Source of the DNA: Symsagittifera roscoffensis
Taxonomy: Eukaryota; Xenacoelomorpha; Acoela; Convolutidae
Reading direction: 5' to 3'
Assembly (NCBI RefSeq): GCF_963678635.1
Contig: NC_087063.1
Location: 58,412,759 to 58,476,758 of the forward strand
DNA length: 64,000 bases
Shown here: piece after piece, positions 10,724-22,340 of the stretch
How positions within the stretch are numbered: position 1 is the stretch's first letter
Layout of the letters: each line of letters begins with the position of its first letter
Made by a program: the position numbers and the translations under genes
The notes under the pieces: model-generated
Database searches by the model: none
Told to the model about the DNA's origin: nothing
The model's input: the letters and a program-made list of their open reading frames with translations, nothing else

Positions 10724-13700
10724 GTGTATGATAGTCCTGAGTATGGATTATAAAAGGTGATATATCCAATTGTCTTTTTTGTGTATCTATCGTATTTGTA
10801 GATGATTTCTGTTGTTATAAATGGGGGAGGTAAAGATTGAGCTGTTATATTCGGGGGAGGGGGGCTAGAGATAAGGGGGGATGAATTATATTATTTAGTC
10901 TTACTGTGATTCCAAATTTTATTGTGAGATTATCTTGTGTAAGTATTTGTATGTTATGTTCTTGTATATCTTTGTGGATATCTTGTCGATATTGTAATCT
11001 GTTTAGTGCCCAGTTGTGTAATCTGTTACTTTCGTGATGTTGTCTAAACAATGGAGGGGGTGCTACGAATGTATTCCAATCTAATCGTAGGTGTATGTTA
11101 TTGGTTGAAATTTCTCTATATCTGGCATCGAGATTTGTAGGAAAATTTGAAGGAAATGAGGTTTGTGAGAATTGAGTTAAGGAAGGAGTTGAAGGGAGTG
11201 AAAAAGTTTCTGGTAGTGATAAGGTTGTGTCAGATGAAACGTCTATTGGATCGTTTACTAAATTTGGTTCGCCTTGAGTAAAAGCTTGTGTCATCCAAAA
11301 TGGGAGATGTTCTGTAGTGGCTGGGGGATTGAAAGGATTTTCTCGGATTTGTTCAGATGTAGGGGTTGAACCTAAAAAATCTGAGGGAATGTTTGATGTG
11401 TTTTGTTGTGTTTGGGTCTTGGGAGTACTTTGAATTGTGCTACTGGAGAGATCTATAGGGTTTTCTATTGGTCTATTGGTGAATGAGGTATGTTGAATTG
11501 AACTCTGGGGTTTGCAAATTTCTATTTCGTCTTGGGCGAATAATTTGTTTGTTTATTTCGAGTGTGTTTTGGTTTTCACTTTGAGGTCTTGCTCTATTAA
11601 GATCTTGTTGGAGAGGGGGGTATATATTATATACTGGTTCGTATCGTGGTTCGCTTAGAGATGCTTGGCGAAATACTGGTTCTAGTGGTTCGGACAATCG
11701 TGAGTGTCTTTCTTCAAATGTTTATGGATTGTCTTGAAAAGAGATGCGTGTTGATGATAGGGAGTTATTTGTTTGACTATTTGTTGGTGTTGTTGGAGGT
11801 TCTCGGGACGTTGTTGGTGGGGACTGATGTGATGGTTGTTGATTAGCAATTTTGGAAAGTTCTGGAAAAATTATTCATTTATGAGAAAATTTTGTTTTTT
11901 GTAATATTCTTGAATGAAAAGTATTAAAAGTACTGTTGCTAATGCAAAGATCACAATAGCCTTTTTTATATATTTGCATATTGTCATTATGAGGGATGTC
12001 AGAAACGTGAGAAATATTATAAAAAGAAGAAAAACATCTGTTCTACTGAAAAGATGTTGGAACATTTAGATAGTTATTTGAAATATCGCACCTGAGGTGG
12101 TCAATGATTTTGGAAAAATTAACGTAGGTTTGAGCTAGAGAGTAAAAAATGATGAAAAAGTTGCAAAGAATTATCAGGGAGAGAATTAGTATTTCTAAAA
12201 TGTCGGATATGAAAATTTTACAAGGTTTGAAAAAAGTTGAAAGGATTAAAAAAAGGTTTGAAAGAATGTTTTGAATATTGTTGACTGTTCGAGAAAGAAG
12301 CATTTGAAGAAATGATTCGTTTCGTCGAACGATTTTTTGTTTTTTGAGGCTAAAATCGAATGTGGTCGGTTTATTTATTAGTTTTTTGACAGGTGGGTTG
12401 GATTTCGGCAATTTTTGATAAAGGAATGTTTGGAGGCTCTTAAGAGCCTTCCTGGTTTTGTTGTTATTTGTTGGATGATTGGGGTATCTAAGAGATGTTC
12501 GTACTTTAGGCTAAATGATCATGTCCATTTTGTTCTTTAGGCTAATTTAGTATTTTTGCCTGAGGCGTTTTTGAGGTCTAAGTTGGGACAATAACGTTGA
12601 TCTTTGTACTGCTTGAGGGTTGTAATAATGAGACTTTGTTTATTTCAGGTGTCAATGTTTAGCAGTTTGCTTATTTTTGACCTGGAGGTCCTTTAGTTAT
12701 ATTTAGAGATTAGCTTGAGGGTGATTGTTGGTCGGCTAAAGAAGTCGTTTTAAAAACGAGGTGATGATTCGGAAAGGTTTCTGATTGGCTGAATTTGAAC
12801 TAGTTTGTTCAAGTGCTTTTCAGCATTAATTTTGAGAAAATGTTCGGTTTATGAAAATATCTTCAAGAGGTGAAAATGTTAATTAATTTTAAAGTGGTTT
12901 CTGAAATTCAACTTCCTTTAATATTTTAGATTGTGGGATGAATATTTTGTAATCTTTTCGTGGCTGATTTCGAAATCTTGACGATTGTCTATGTGGAGAT
13001 TTTTTTTGTTCTTGTGGTAGATTTTTTTTCTAAATTTCGATTTTTTTTCCTGTTTGAATTACCTTTTTGTTGTCTACATTTTTAGATTTTTGTTTGAGAA
13101 GTACTTTTTCATTTTTATCTATTGGTTTTTGGATAAGGTTCATATCAGTGGGAACAATGTACTTTCTTTTCGGAAAAGGTTGCTCTGAATTTATCTCCAG
13201 TTAGTGTTGTAGCTCGTGCTTTTGAGTAAAGTGTAGCTATTATGTTTGTTGTTTCGATTGATTGTGGATCGGATTCACATTGAGTGACTTGGTTTATTGC
13301 ATATTTATGTAACGTTTTTTGTTCATTTTCTTCACAGTCGTAATGTGTGACTAATAAATCTTGGGGTCCTGTTCGGGAGGAAGGATTCCTATCATCGGGT
13401 TTTGGGAGAATGAAAAATAGAAGAAATGATTCGTTTCGTCGAACGATTTTTTATTTTTTGAGGCTAAAATCGAATGTGGTCGGTTTATTTATTAGTTTTT
13501 TGACAGGTGGGTTGGATTTCGGCAATTTTTGATAAAGGAATGTTTGGAGGCTCTTAAGAGCCTTCCTGGTTTTGTTGTTATTTGTTGGATGATTGGGGTA
13601 TCTGAGAGATGTTCGTACTTTAGGCTAAATGATCATGTCCATTTTGTTCTTTAGGCTAATTTAGTATTTTTGCCTGAGGGGTTTTTGAGGTCTAAGTTGG

Positions 13701-14262
13701 GACAATAACGTTGATCTTTGTACTGCTTGAGGGTTGTAATAATGAGACTTTGTTTATTTCAGGTGTCAATGTTTAGCAGTTTGCTTATTTTTGACCTGGA
13801 GGTCCTTTAGTTATATTTAGAGACTAGCTTGAGGGTGATTGTTGGTCGGCTAAAAAAGTCGTGTTAAAAACGAGGTGATGATTCGGAAAGGTTTCTGATT
13901 GGCTGAATTTGAACTAGTTTGTTCAAGTGCTTTTCAGCATTAATTTTGAGAAAATGTTCGGTTTATGAAAATATCTTCAAGAGGTGAAAATGTTAATTAA
14001 TTTTAAAGTGGTTTCTGAAATTCAACTTCCTTTAATATTTTAGATTGTGGGATGAATATTTTGTAATCTTTTCGTGGCTGATTTCGAAGTCTTGACGATT
14101 GTCTATGTGGAGATTTTTTTTGTTCTTGTGGTAGATTTTTTTTCTAAATTTCGATTTTTTTCCTGTTTGAATTACCTTTTTGTTGTCTACATTTTTAGAT
14201 TTTTGTTTGAGAAGTACTTTTTCATTTTTATCTATTGGTTTTTGGATAAGGTTCATATCAGT
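10415..14262. repeat. internal direct duplication in retroelement A
   Basis: Sequence 12,306-13,147 recurs at 13,419-14,262, and 10,415-10,690 (env N-terminus) recurs at 13,150-13,423, nearly identical. The pattern is a tandem duplication of the env-start/accessory region whose second copy has lost about 1.6 kb, or template switching during reverse transcription. ORFs at 13,347-14,295 on the + strand are products of this. Confidence 0.85.
10845..12411 (-). pseudogene. accessory ORFs between integrase and env of retroelement A
   Basis: Four ORFs upstream of env: 12411-12043 (122 aa, two or three hydrophobic segments), 12065-11871 (64 aa, membrane-like), 11697-11473 (74 aa, Pro/Arg/Gln-rich) and 11294-10845 (149 aa, Ser/Thr/Pro-rich N-terminus, then a conserved SNRLHNWALNRLQ segment). 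The last has a clear counterpart in element B at 31,967-32,308 (SNRLQNWALNRLQ), so it is an element gene rather than chance. I do not know its function; its place before env suggests a retroelement accessory or an env 5' region. Confidence 0.5.
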
Positions 14263-14544
14263 GTTTTGATTTTGTTTGTGACCGAATTGTTTTGAATAAC
14301 TTTAAGTCCTGTAAAAGAGTATAATTGAGTCAGTTCGCAGTTTATTTAGGTCTGTAAGTTAGTATTTTACATCAGTGGGTATATCAATTATTTGATATGG
14401 TTCTTTTCGGAGTGGTTGTAGTTTTTTAGAAATTCCTTTTTGTGTTGTAAAATTTGGAATTAAAACGTATGTTCCGCATTTTATATTTGTAGCTGGGGTA
14501 AATCGAGAATTTATGTGGGAATTAATATTTTGTCTTTGTAACAA
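14032..14544 (-). pseudogene. integrase C-terminal (GPY/F-like) region of retroelement A
   Basis: ORF 14544-14359 continues the integrase after a frameshift. It carries the segment just after the core (NSRFTPATNIKCGTYVLIP) and an LRKEPYQIID motif resembling the GPY/F module of gypsy integrases. ORF 14256-14032 is a Lys/Asn-rich tail. Between 14544 and 14630 the frame is broken. Confidence 0.6.
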
Positions 14545-14629
14545 TTTTTTTGTTACTTTCTGGTAGATTTCGTTGTGTTTTTTTATCTCTGTTTAAAATC
14601 TTTTTGGTATGTGTACCGGAAGCTATTTT

Positions 14630-15316
14630 TTAAATTTGTGGATGATAAAAGTGATGTAGTGGTTGATTATAACATATTGATTCTTTAGTGGGTTGGCAAT
14701 AACCTTGTGTATTTTTTGAAGAATTTGCTGTGAATATTATCGGTTTTTGTGGTTTTTGGTTCAAAATTATTTCATAGGGTGATAGTCCTAAAGTTGTTGT
14801 TATTTGTGAGTTATACGATAATGGGAATAGTTTTACATCTGTGGACCATTCAGTATATCGTGTGTCATTTCCGTTAATGATACATCTAAGAAATTCTTGT
14901 AATGAACGGTTCATGTCTTTGACTAATCCATTAGTCCAAGGTGCATGAGATGTACGTGGTTTGTGTTTAATTTTATATAAGTGGCATAGTGTAAAGATTT
15001 CGTTATTTATAAATTTAGTGCCATTATCTCTGACAAGGATTTCGGGTAAACCGAATTTCGCTATCCAGTGTTCATAAAGTGTTGTATATGCGTAATAAGG
15101 ATTACAATGAGGTACTGGGTTAAGTGCTACATAGTGTGTGAATGCATCGACTATGACCATTATATATGGGTTTCCTTCTGAGGATGGTGATATTGGTCCT
15201 TTTGTATCGAATGAAATTCTGTGATTGAAGTATAGACTTTGTCCTCTAAAATCTTGTTTTTCTGCAGTTTTTGTCTTTGATTTGGATATAGTTTGTTGAA
15301 TTGACATGTTATGCAA
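14630..15316 (-). pseudogene. integrase core (rve) with substituted catalytic Glu
   Basis: A 228-aa ORF with a retroviral-type integrase core. The first catalytic Asp is residue 37 (SFDTKGP) and the second is residue 97 (VRDNGTKF). 36 residues later, where D,D-35-E requires Glu (normally ...NGLVE...), there is Lys133 (NGLVKDMN; codon AAA at 14918-14920, consistent with GAA to AAA). The enzyme would join cDNA ends to host DNA. With Glu lost it should be inactive. The N-terminal zinc-binding region is upstream in another frame. Confidence 0.8.
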
Positions 15317-16090
15317 TCATTGCATAAAACTTTTATCCAAATTGGTGCATTTGGGAAACAAAAATTTTTGTCTTTGTAACAAAAATGGTTTGGGTTTGAT
15401 TTTTAAGGAAAGAGTAATATTAATGGTTTATGATCTGTAAATAAAACTGTTGGATGTTTAGATCCAAGTACTTATCCAAATTGGTGCATTTGGGAAATAA
15501 AAATTTTGTATCAAATTTGAGTATGTTTTCTCTGCTCCTGAGTGTCCTTTAGTGTGTAACGAGTGAGAGGTATGAAAGCTATAAGCGTCATACTTAAAGG
15601 TAGACAGGGTACTTTGATATCGGATGTTTGGCAATCTGGAATATCTGTGTTTTCGTTGATAGAGGTATTGTTAAATTTCTGGAATATCTAAGAAGGGTTT
15701 TATTTCCTAGAAAAATGATATCTCTAACTGGCTTGGTTTTGATTTTTGTGGAAAAAGTAATATTAATGGTTTATGATCTGTAAATAAAACTGTTGGATGT
15801 TTAGATCCAAATATTTATCCAAATTGGTGCATTTGGGAAATAAAAATTTTGTATCAAATTTGAGTATGTTTTCTCTGCTCCTGAGTGTCCTTTAGTGTGT
15901 AAAGAGTGAGAGGTATGAAAGCTATAAGCGTCATACTTAAAGATAGGCAGGGTACTTTGATATCGGATGTTTGGCATTCTGGAATATCTGTGTTTTCGTT
16001 GATAGAGGTATTGTTAAATTTTCTGGAATATCTAAGAAGGGTTTTATTTCCTAGAAAAATGATATCTCTAACTGGCTTGGTTTTGATTTT
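15310..16090 (-). pseudogene. RNase H end and integrase H2C2 finger, tandemly duplicated
   Basis: On the minus strand an RNase H remnant (LFTDHKPLI) lies near 15,400-15,470 and again near 15,750-15,830. It is followed by the His-His half (HTKGHSG-like) of the integrase zinc finger at about 15,545 and 15,890. The Cys half (CNDCITC) is near 15,310-15,330. About 346 bp is duplicated in direct tandem (15,471 onward and 15,817 onward). Several stops and shifts; no functional product. Confidence 0.6.
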
Positions 16091-16172
16091 TGTGGATACA
16101 TGACATTGTTACTCGGAAAAATTTATGAATTGGTCTGAATTCAAGGTCAGACATAAAGAGATGTTGTTCATT

Positions 16173-16720
16173 CTAATCTTTATCATATTGGCGAACTTGT
16201 TTGATTGAGAACTTATACACATTTCCTGAGAGTGGTTTCAGGTGTTTCCGTTCCTGATTGTATATAGGGTAAAATTTAGAGAAAAATGGTGGTTGTTTGT
16301 TTAATCTTTGGAAAAATGTTAAAGCTGTGTTTTTCATTCTTGTGTAATTATCTTTTATATGAACTCTGCTATTTAAGATACTTATAGTTGGTATATATTT
16401 AGTGATCAATAGTATTCCAATGATATTATGTTTCATATCTGTGATGTGGAAGGTTTGTTTAAATGGTTTGCTCATGAGATTGTTTTGTTCCATTGTTGGA
16501 GTGGGAACAAGGAAAAGTTGGATCTTTCCATAATTTACTAATGTTGATCCTTGTGCTGTTGCTAGTCTGCTTGTTGTTTTGAAGGGTATTAATTTTGGAT
16601 GTAGAATTTTTATTTCATTCCAAGTGGGAATGTTGATGATATTTGATTCTGCTCCGGAATCTATTAAAAAATCTATTTCAAGGTCTGCTGTTTGAAATTG
16701 TTTGGATTTTGGACTTTCTA
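16173..16720 (-). pseudogene. retropepsin (aspartic protease) of retroelement A
   Basis: The minus-strand frame reads through FLIDSGAESNII, the D-S-G catalytic motif of retroviral proteases, with the DSGA codons at 16651-16662. It continues into the 106-aa ORF 16493-16173 (linker typical of the PR-RT boundary). The reverse transcriptase that should follow is absent. The protease would cleave the gag-pol polyprotein as a dimer. Confidence 0.65.
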
Positions 16721-17049
16721 AAAGAAGTGGGATTGTCCAGATTTTTTTTCTAACTGCGGTTCTTTAGGTATGTTTTGATAAATGTTAATTGTGCTTGAGC
16801 TTTCGGTGGGTTTTTCTGATGTTATTTCTTCTACTATTTTTTCTATTTTTTCCTTTAGTTTGTTACTGGTTATATTTATGTATATTAGTTCAAAAGATAT
16901 TGATCATGGTTTTGATAGATATGAGAATAGATCGGTTGTTCGTATATAATAGGTTCGTAGTCATTTTCAACGTGTATCATGTTAACTGAAATTCTGTTTT
17001 CTGTGTCACTTCCACTGTCTGTGGATTCGCAATTGATGTGATTTAATTG

Positions 17050-19716
17050 CTATTCTGTGCTTTCGTTATTTTCAATAACAGGGGGGTCTGGTTGAGTTTC
17101 TTTAGTTGTTTGTACCTGATTTATTTGTCTTTGATGTTTAGTTGTACTACTTCTATACTTTTGTTGTGAATTTTGATAACGTGTATTATTCATATATGGT
17201 GACTGAGAGTAGTTTCGTTGACTGTTGTTATAACTTGAATTTCTATTCTGTGAATTATCGCGTGATCTATTTTGATAATTGTCATATTTTGATCTGTGAT
17301 AGTTTGATTTGTCGTTAGAATAATCGCGTGATCTGTTATTTTGATATCTAGGATTTCGATCATTTGAATAGTTTCTATTCCTGTTGTTGGAATAATTTCG
17401 ATTTCTATTATATGAAGAGTTTCTGGATCGATTATTTGAATATTTTCTATTTCTAGAAGTTGAATGGGAACTGGCATCAAACGAAAATTCAGGTTGATTT
17501 GAATTTGATCTTGAATAGTTACTTCGATTTTGACTATTTCGACTATTTGATCGACTATATCTGTTTTGTGAGAAATTTCGTGAATTTCTTTGGTATGGTG
17601 ATCTTCCTCTATAATTCGTATTATAGAGTGATTGATGTCTAGAATAATTGGAGTTATTTGGAAGTAGTTTTCCTGAACTATTATTACTATGAATGTTTTT
17701 GTTGGGTAAATTTTGATCTTTTTTCATGTATTGATGAAATAATTTATTTGGTTCTCTTTATTTTTGTGGTTCATTTTGGTTATCTTGTTGTTTTTGTATA
17801 CATTCAGCAATGCTGTGTCCGTATTGTCGGCAAAAAACGTACACCATTTTTTGAATGATGGTTTGCCTTAGGAATTTGGATTTTTCTTGTAGATGTTTAA
17901 GATTTCAGTGATTTTTTTCAGATAATTCTGTATCAGAGTCGTTAATAGTGTTTATTTGTGAAGTAGTGGTTTGGATGTTGTTAAGATATTGTAACTTTAA
18001 GTTTTATGTCTCCTCTAATTTTATAGTGATCTCTGCTTGTTCTAGTTTATCTACTACTTTTCTAAAGTTTAAATCTGGTTATCGGATTGAGGAAGGATGT
18101 GATGCTCTTTTTTATTGCTATTTTTCGCAATTGAGGTGTTAGAGTCATCATTAAGATTTCTGCCGTCTTTGTATTTTTGTAATCAAGAGTATTGAGTGAG
18201 TATGCTTTTCGGACTAGTGTTTCTATTCTTACTGCAAACTGTTTAATTGTTTCATTTGGTAGTCTACGAATCTCATTGCATAAAACTCTTTGGTGTTGTT
18301 TGTTTCTTTCTGAATCAAACATTTTTGAGAATTTTAGTTTGAATCTTTTCCAATCAGATTTTATTTCTATAGGTAAAACTGAAAACCATTTTTGGGCTGC
18401 GCCATCAAGTGTAGTTTGGATTTAAGCTGTGCGTCTATGTATCCAATTTTGATAAAGGTGCGTGTTTACTGGTTCAGGTCCTATATTTAAAATCAAATTT
18501 GCTGTGACTGAATTTAAATATCTTTTACGGAGTATTCAGGATCTGTTCCTGTGAATACCATATGGCTAAGTTGAAGATATTGAGGATCCACCCATAAGGT
18601 ATAGATTCATAGTCAATTGTAGTGATTCTGCGGCATTTGGTATTTGAGAAAAATTTGTAAGTTGAGTCTTTGTTAGTTCATGTCGTTGTAGATAATATGG
18701 TAGTGAAATTTCTTTTTGCCTTTGACTTGGTTGGTAAATTTGAGTATTCACTAGATTTTGTGATTGAAAATTAAATGTGATTGTGTGTTAACTGCGTTTT
18801 GTTGTTGAAAACTATTGTTGCAAGATTTTGGGTTATTTCTGGGTTGTCGTGTTTGTTTATCTCGTGTGTATGGTTCGAAAATATCTGGTTGGTCGATACT
18901 GTAAGAACGAGGTCTTTGCCTTGAATAATATCGTTGATGATTTTGATTATAGTATTCTTCATCATCTGATGGATAATAATTAGTTGTATAATAAGGAGGT
19001 TGATTTCGGTATGGTATCTATTTGTATTATTTTAATTTCGTTGAGAAAATAGGTAATTTTAACTTTGTTCCTGTGAAGATCGTGATTGATTATAAAAACT
19101 TACTGAATTTTAAGTCATTTGTGGTATATTTTGACTTTGTGAGTATGGGTAGTTCTGAGTATTCATTTCATAAGATTTTGTTGTTTATGATCTATTTACA
19201 TAGTTATAATTATGTTCTGCGAAATTATTTCTATGTGATTTTTGTTGAGATGATGGTTTCGTTACTGGTGGAAAAATTAAGTTATCCATTTGTGAATATT
19301 TTTTTGCAACAGAGGGTTTTACTGTGGATTGTATAATTGCTTGTTGTAGCGTTGAGTTTTTTTAGTTTTGGAGTTGTAAAATTGGGTTGAATAGGTGAAA
19401 TGCTTCGTTGTGCTTCTGTTGTTGTTATTGTTTCAACAATTTCTTTGCTTACAAAATGTGATGGAGTTTTTATATCTTGTTGGGTAGGATTTCTTGTTCC
19501 ATTTAAGTTGTCATTATTTATAAATGTAGAATTTAAACTATTATTTCCTGTTCTTTCAGGAAAGAATGAATTATGGTTTAAAGGTGTTGCGTCAATTGTA
19601 AGTGGGTATACTCTAACATAATCTTTGTCAATAGAGATAGTGCTAATTGCTTGACTTGATATATCTGTTGGTATATTTATAAATGATTCATGAGACCATT
19701 CAGGGGTCACAAACAA
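17050..19716 (-). pseudogene. gag of retroelement A (fragmented)
   Basis: ORFs 19716-19282, 18965-18771, 18751-18566, 18322-18062 and 17727-17050 are gag pieces. The 18.3-kb piece resembles a retrotransposon gag capsid (ETIKQFAVRIETLVRKAYSL). A CCHC zinc knuckle lies near 17,800-17,850 but is split by one extra T in a T run. The 225-aa piece is a basic Arg/Asn/Ser/Tyr-rich nucleocapsid-like tail with repeated NRNRNYSNN blocks, suited to binding RNA. Frame breaks between all pieces. Confidence 0.65.
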
Positions 19717-21657
19717 TCTGTTTGTTCTGCTAATATGATTTCGTCGTCTGTATTTTATGGTCTTAAATTTTTTCCTGCTTGTGCAATAAGATCATCATTA
19801 TGACTAAAATAATCGATTATGATCCATGCTAAGATTTTTTGTAAATTGTGTTTACATGTGTTATTTCATTACTCATTAGATCTTCTCGGATTGCATTTAA
19901 AATTTTTGAAAATATGTTTATTTCTTGTCGTACAATTGTATGTCGGGATGTTTGAGTTGGTGAATCGCTTTGAGGTTCTTTTAGTTCTAATATAGATATA
20001 TAGCTTTAGATAAGTGAGAATACATCATTTGTGAATATTGAGTTTGCTCTTTGTGAGTTTTGATGTTGTATGCTTTTGATGTTTTGTGTAAGAACTTTTG
20101 AAAATTTAATATCTACGTCATCAGTTTGATTGAGATATTTGTCATGAAATTCTCTTGGCTATTTGATTTCTATTGTGTAGATTCCATATTGTGATGTCAG
20201 ACTACATATACCTTTGAGATAGTGGTCAAGAAGTTGTCTTTGATTTTTACTTCGGGAAATTCTCTTGTGCATGGAATTTCTCCTTTTTCAAGTTTTGTTG
20301 CGATTAAAATTTGGCAAAATTGTACCTGTCCTCGAGCTTCAGTTACTGGAGATATTTAGAATGGAAGAACTGAATTTTCTGGGTTATCTTCATTTCGAAT
20401 CAATTTTGTGTTGTATGACTGTTAACGTGTAATTTTCAATGTCTCATTGGCTGATTCCAATTGTACCTACTGTATTGGTTTGTTTGTGTAGCAAATTTTT
20501 ATTCTTCGTTTCCCTTTTATCGATGCTGGTGACGGGGTTTCTGACGTGATTTTGTTTGTTAATTATTTTCTTTCTTAGTGTTTATCTTTTTGTTCTAATG
20601 TATCCTACTGATTGTCTGTGTGATGTGATAACGAGGTCGTATCTGTCGTCGTTAATTAAACAATTGTGTATTACGATTGTTCGTTTGTTTCCTAAATTGT
20701 CTCTTGACATAAGGTTTAGGATGATGGGTGCAAAATCTGGATTAGTGATTCTTATGTCTTAACCTGTTAGTTCTTACAATTTTTTGTGGTTAGCTTAACT
20801 TGGGTCGTATTGTTGGGTTGGAGAGAAAAGCGTATATCGATTCCTGAGAATGATTTTTACTTTCTCGTGACTAATTCTAAGCTAAGATAGACCTACCTAA
20901 TCTTACTTAGGGGTTGTGATTTGTGATCAAGGGTTGGAGAATAGTAAATCAATCCACAAGGTTCAGGTATAATTAGAACGCAAGTAGTTCGTTCGATACT
21001 ATTTTATGACTTACTAAGTTTAAGTGTTTTAGTCTGGGTCATCTAAGAGGAAGAAGATCAAGTGAAGGATGAGTAACCGAAGTTCTTCACTGTTTATCTT
21101 AATTAATATGGTTAGTTTTTTGAAAAATTTCTGTTAATTCTGGGTTTTTGATAAGGGTTGGGTATGAATCGACGTTTGAGAACGTTAGACACTAATGTAA
21201 TTGGGAGGGACACAAAAAATTGTTCTATTTGATCCAAGGGTAGATCTTGATGGTAAAAAATTTAGATATAAATTATTTTAATTTAAAGATCCGAGGGAAG
21301 CCTTGATGATCTGTTATTTAGAATGAAATTACTTAAGTGAAAACAAGGATAAGCCTTGATAGTTTATTGATAAAAGGTTAGGGTTAAGTTTTAGTTTTGA
21401 TGATTGTTAGTTTTTAAGATTTGCTGTTATTTTTAAGGTGATGAAGCTGGGATGAAATATATATACTAACGATGTTTGATTTATACTAACTAATTTTTGT
21501 ATTTTATTTTCAAGATGTTATTAGTTGACAGCTGATTTAAGGAAAACGACAAGTGTTGTTTTTATCAGTCGTTATTGTACAATTACTAGTTTTAGCGCCA
21601 TGAAGGGTATTGAAAAAAATTCTTCAAAGTATTATGTCAGTAAATGAAAGTTTAAAT
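19717..21657. other. non-coding interior of retroelement A
   Basis: T/G-rich on the + strand like the rest of element A, with stops in every frame. From about 20,750 to 21,640 composition becomes more balanced, with a loose repeated phrase (AAGCCTTGAT, near 21,300 and 21,350). No recognisable domain. It could be decayed gag or a separate insertion. Confidence 0.35.
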
Positions 21658-21864
21658 TTACTGCTGGTAGTATCCTAAAAACAAAGTTTGATCTCGTTTT
21701 TGTCGTACTATCATGAAATCGATTGGTAGATTTCTTCCTTGTCGTATGTCGTCTCTGGTTCGAAGTATTCTTCCATTACTGGGTAGTTCTCGTATTGTTC
21801 GGAATATTGGATCTGATCTATTGAGTCGTAGAGACATATCTATTAAATTTTTATCATATAACAT
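21658..21864 (-). pseudogene. putative gag N-terminus of retroelement A
   Basis: A 68-aa basic ORF (many Arg) starts about 65 bp inside the primer binding site, where gag of an LTR element is expected. Between it and 19,716 I see only short, broken reading frames, so the gag is badly damaged or the intervening 1.9 kb includes an insertion. Confidence 0.4.
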
Positions 21865-21929
21865 TTTTAAAATGTTGTATTTGTCTAATTCTAATCTAAT
21901 TTTTGTCTAAGTCTAGGTTATTAGTTAAG

Positions 21930-21956
21930 GTCTGTTCGAGACTTTTGGTCGCACCA
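21930..21956 (-). promoter_or_regulatory. primer binding site of retroelement A
   Basis: Two bases inside the LTR, the minus strand reads TGGTGCGACCAAAAGTCTCG. Its complement on the + strand ends ...GGTCGCACCA, preceded by GTTCGAGAC, which looks like the T arm, acceptor strand and CCA of a tRNA. This fits a tRNA-primed minus-strand start. The tRNA species is not identified. Confidence 0.65.
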
Positions 21957-21958
21957 GA

Positions 21959-22340
21959 TGAGTTTTGTATTATGTACTATACTCATAGAGTAATTTCAGA
22001 TAAGGTACACTGTCTGCTCGTCACGCTATCTTATTTTCGGTCGGATAGATTCGTGCAACTTCTCAGTCTAATAGCAATCTTAATCTTACTCTTATATCTC
22101 CTAGTTTCAATAGATCTAGTGTACACCGGTTTGCGCGAGTTAGTTCCAGAATGAGAACAACTGTATTCTAAGTTTCATTCAAATTGTTCTGGTGATGAAA
22201 CTACAAGTAGTTTCAACACTTACAAATAAGTGGGTTGTTAGTTTGATGGAGAATGATTGGTTAGTATTTAATATTTTATAGAGATAAAATATCATAATAA
22301 TAACCAATGATAAATACTAGTTTAGTAATATCTGGTTCCA
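21959..22340 (-). repeat. LTR of retroelement A (382 bp)
   Basis: On the minus strand it begins TGGAACCAGA and ends AAAACTCA (5'-TG...CA-3'). It aligns along most of its length with the LTR at 58661-59052 of element B (TGGAATCAG...GAACTCA). A long shared block contains GAAGTTGCACGAATCTATCC (or one mismatch) and a well conserved GATAGCGTGACGA segment. A TATAAAA box (22274-22280, minus strand) and a CCAAT motif lie in the U3 part. It is the 5' LTR; the 3' LTR is missing. Confidence 0.85.

Larger units (their letters stand above)
8626..22340 (-). mobile_element. retroelement A: decayed LTR retrotransposon with env-like gene (Ty3/gypsy type)
   Basis: Read on the minus strand: LTR (22340-21959), primer binding site, gag fragments (21.86-17.05 kb), retropepsin (about 16.65 kb), RNase H and integrase zinc-finger remnants (16.09-15.3 kb), integrase core (15316-14630), integrase C-terminus (14.5 kb), accessory ORFs (12.4-10.8 kb) and env-like gene (10723 to about 8626). 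PR-RH-IN-env order is that of Ty3/gypsy elements with envelopes. The reverse transcriptase is missing: protease and RNase H remnants are only about 100 bp apart. The 3' LTR is also missing; the env homology with element B stops near 8,626 within the C-terminal membrane segment. The sense strand is A/C-rich and G-poor, so the + strand is conspicuously T/G-rich. Internal duplications and frameshifts mark it as dead. Confidence 0.85.

Noticed and set aside
17190-17480. 96-aa Ile/Thr-rich minus-strand ORF
   Set aside because: A shifted reading of the Arg/Asn-rich nucleocapsid repeat.
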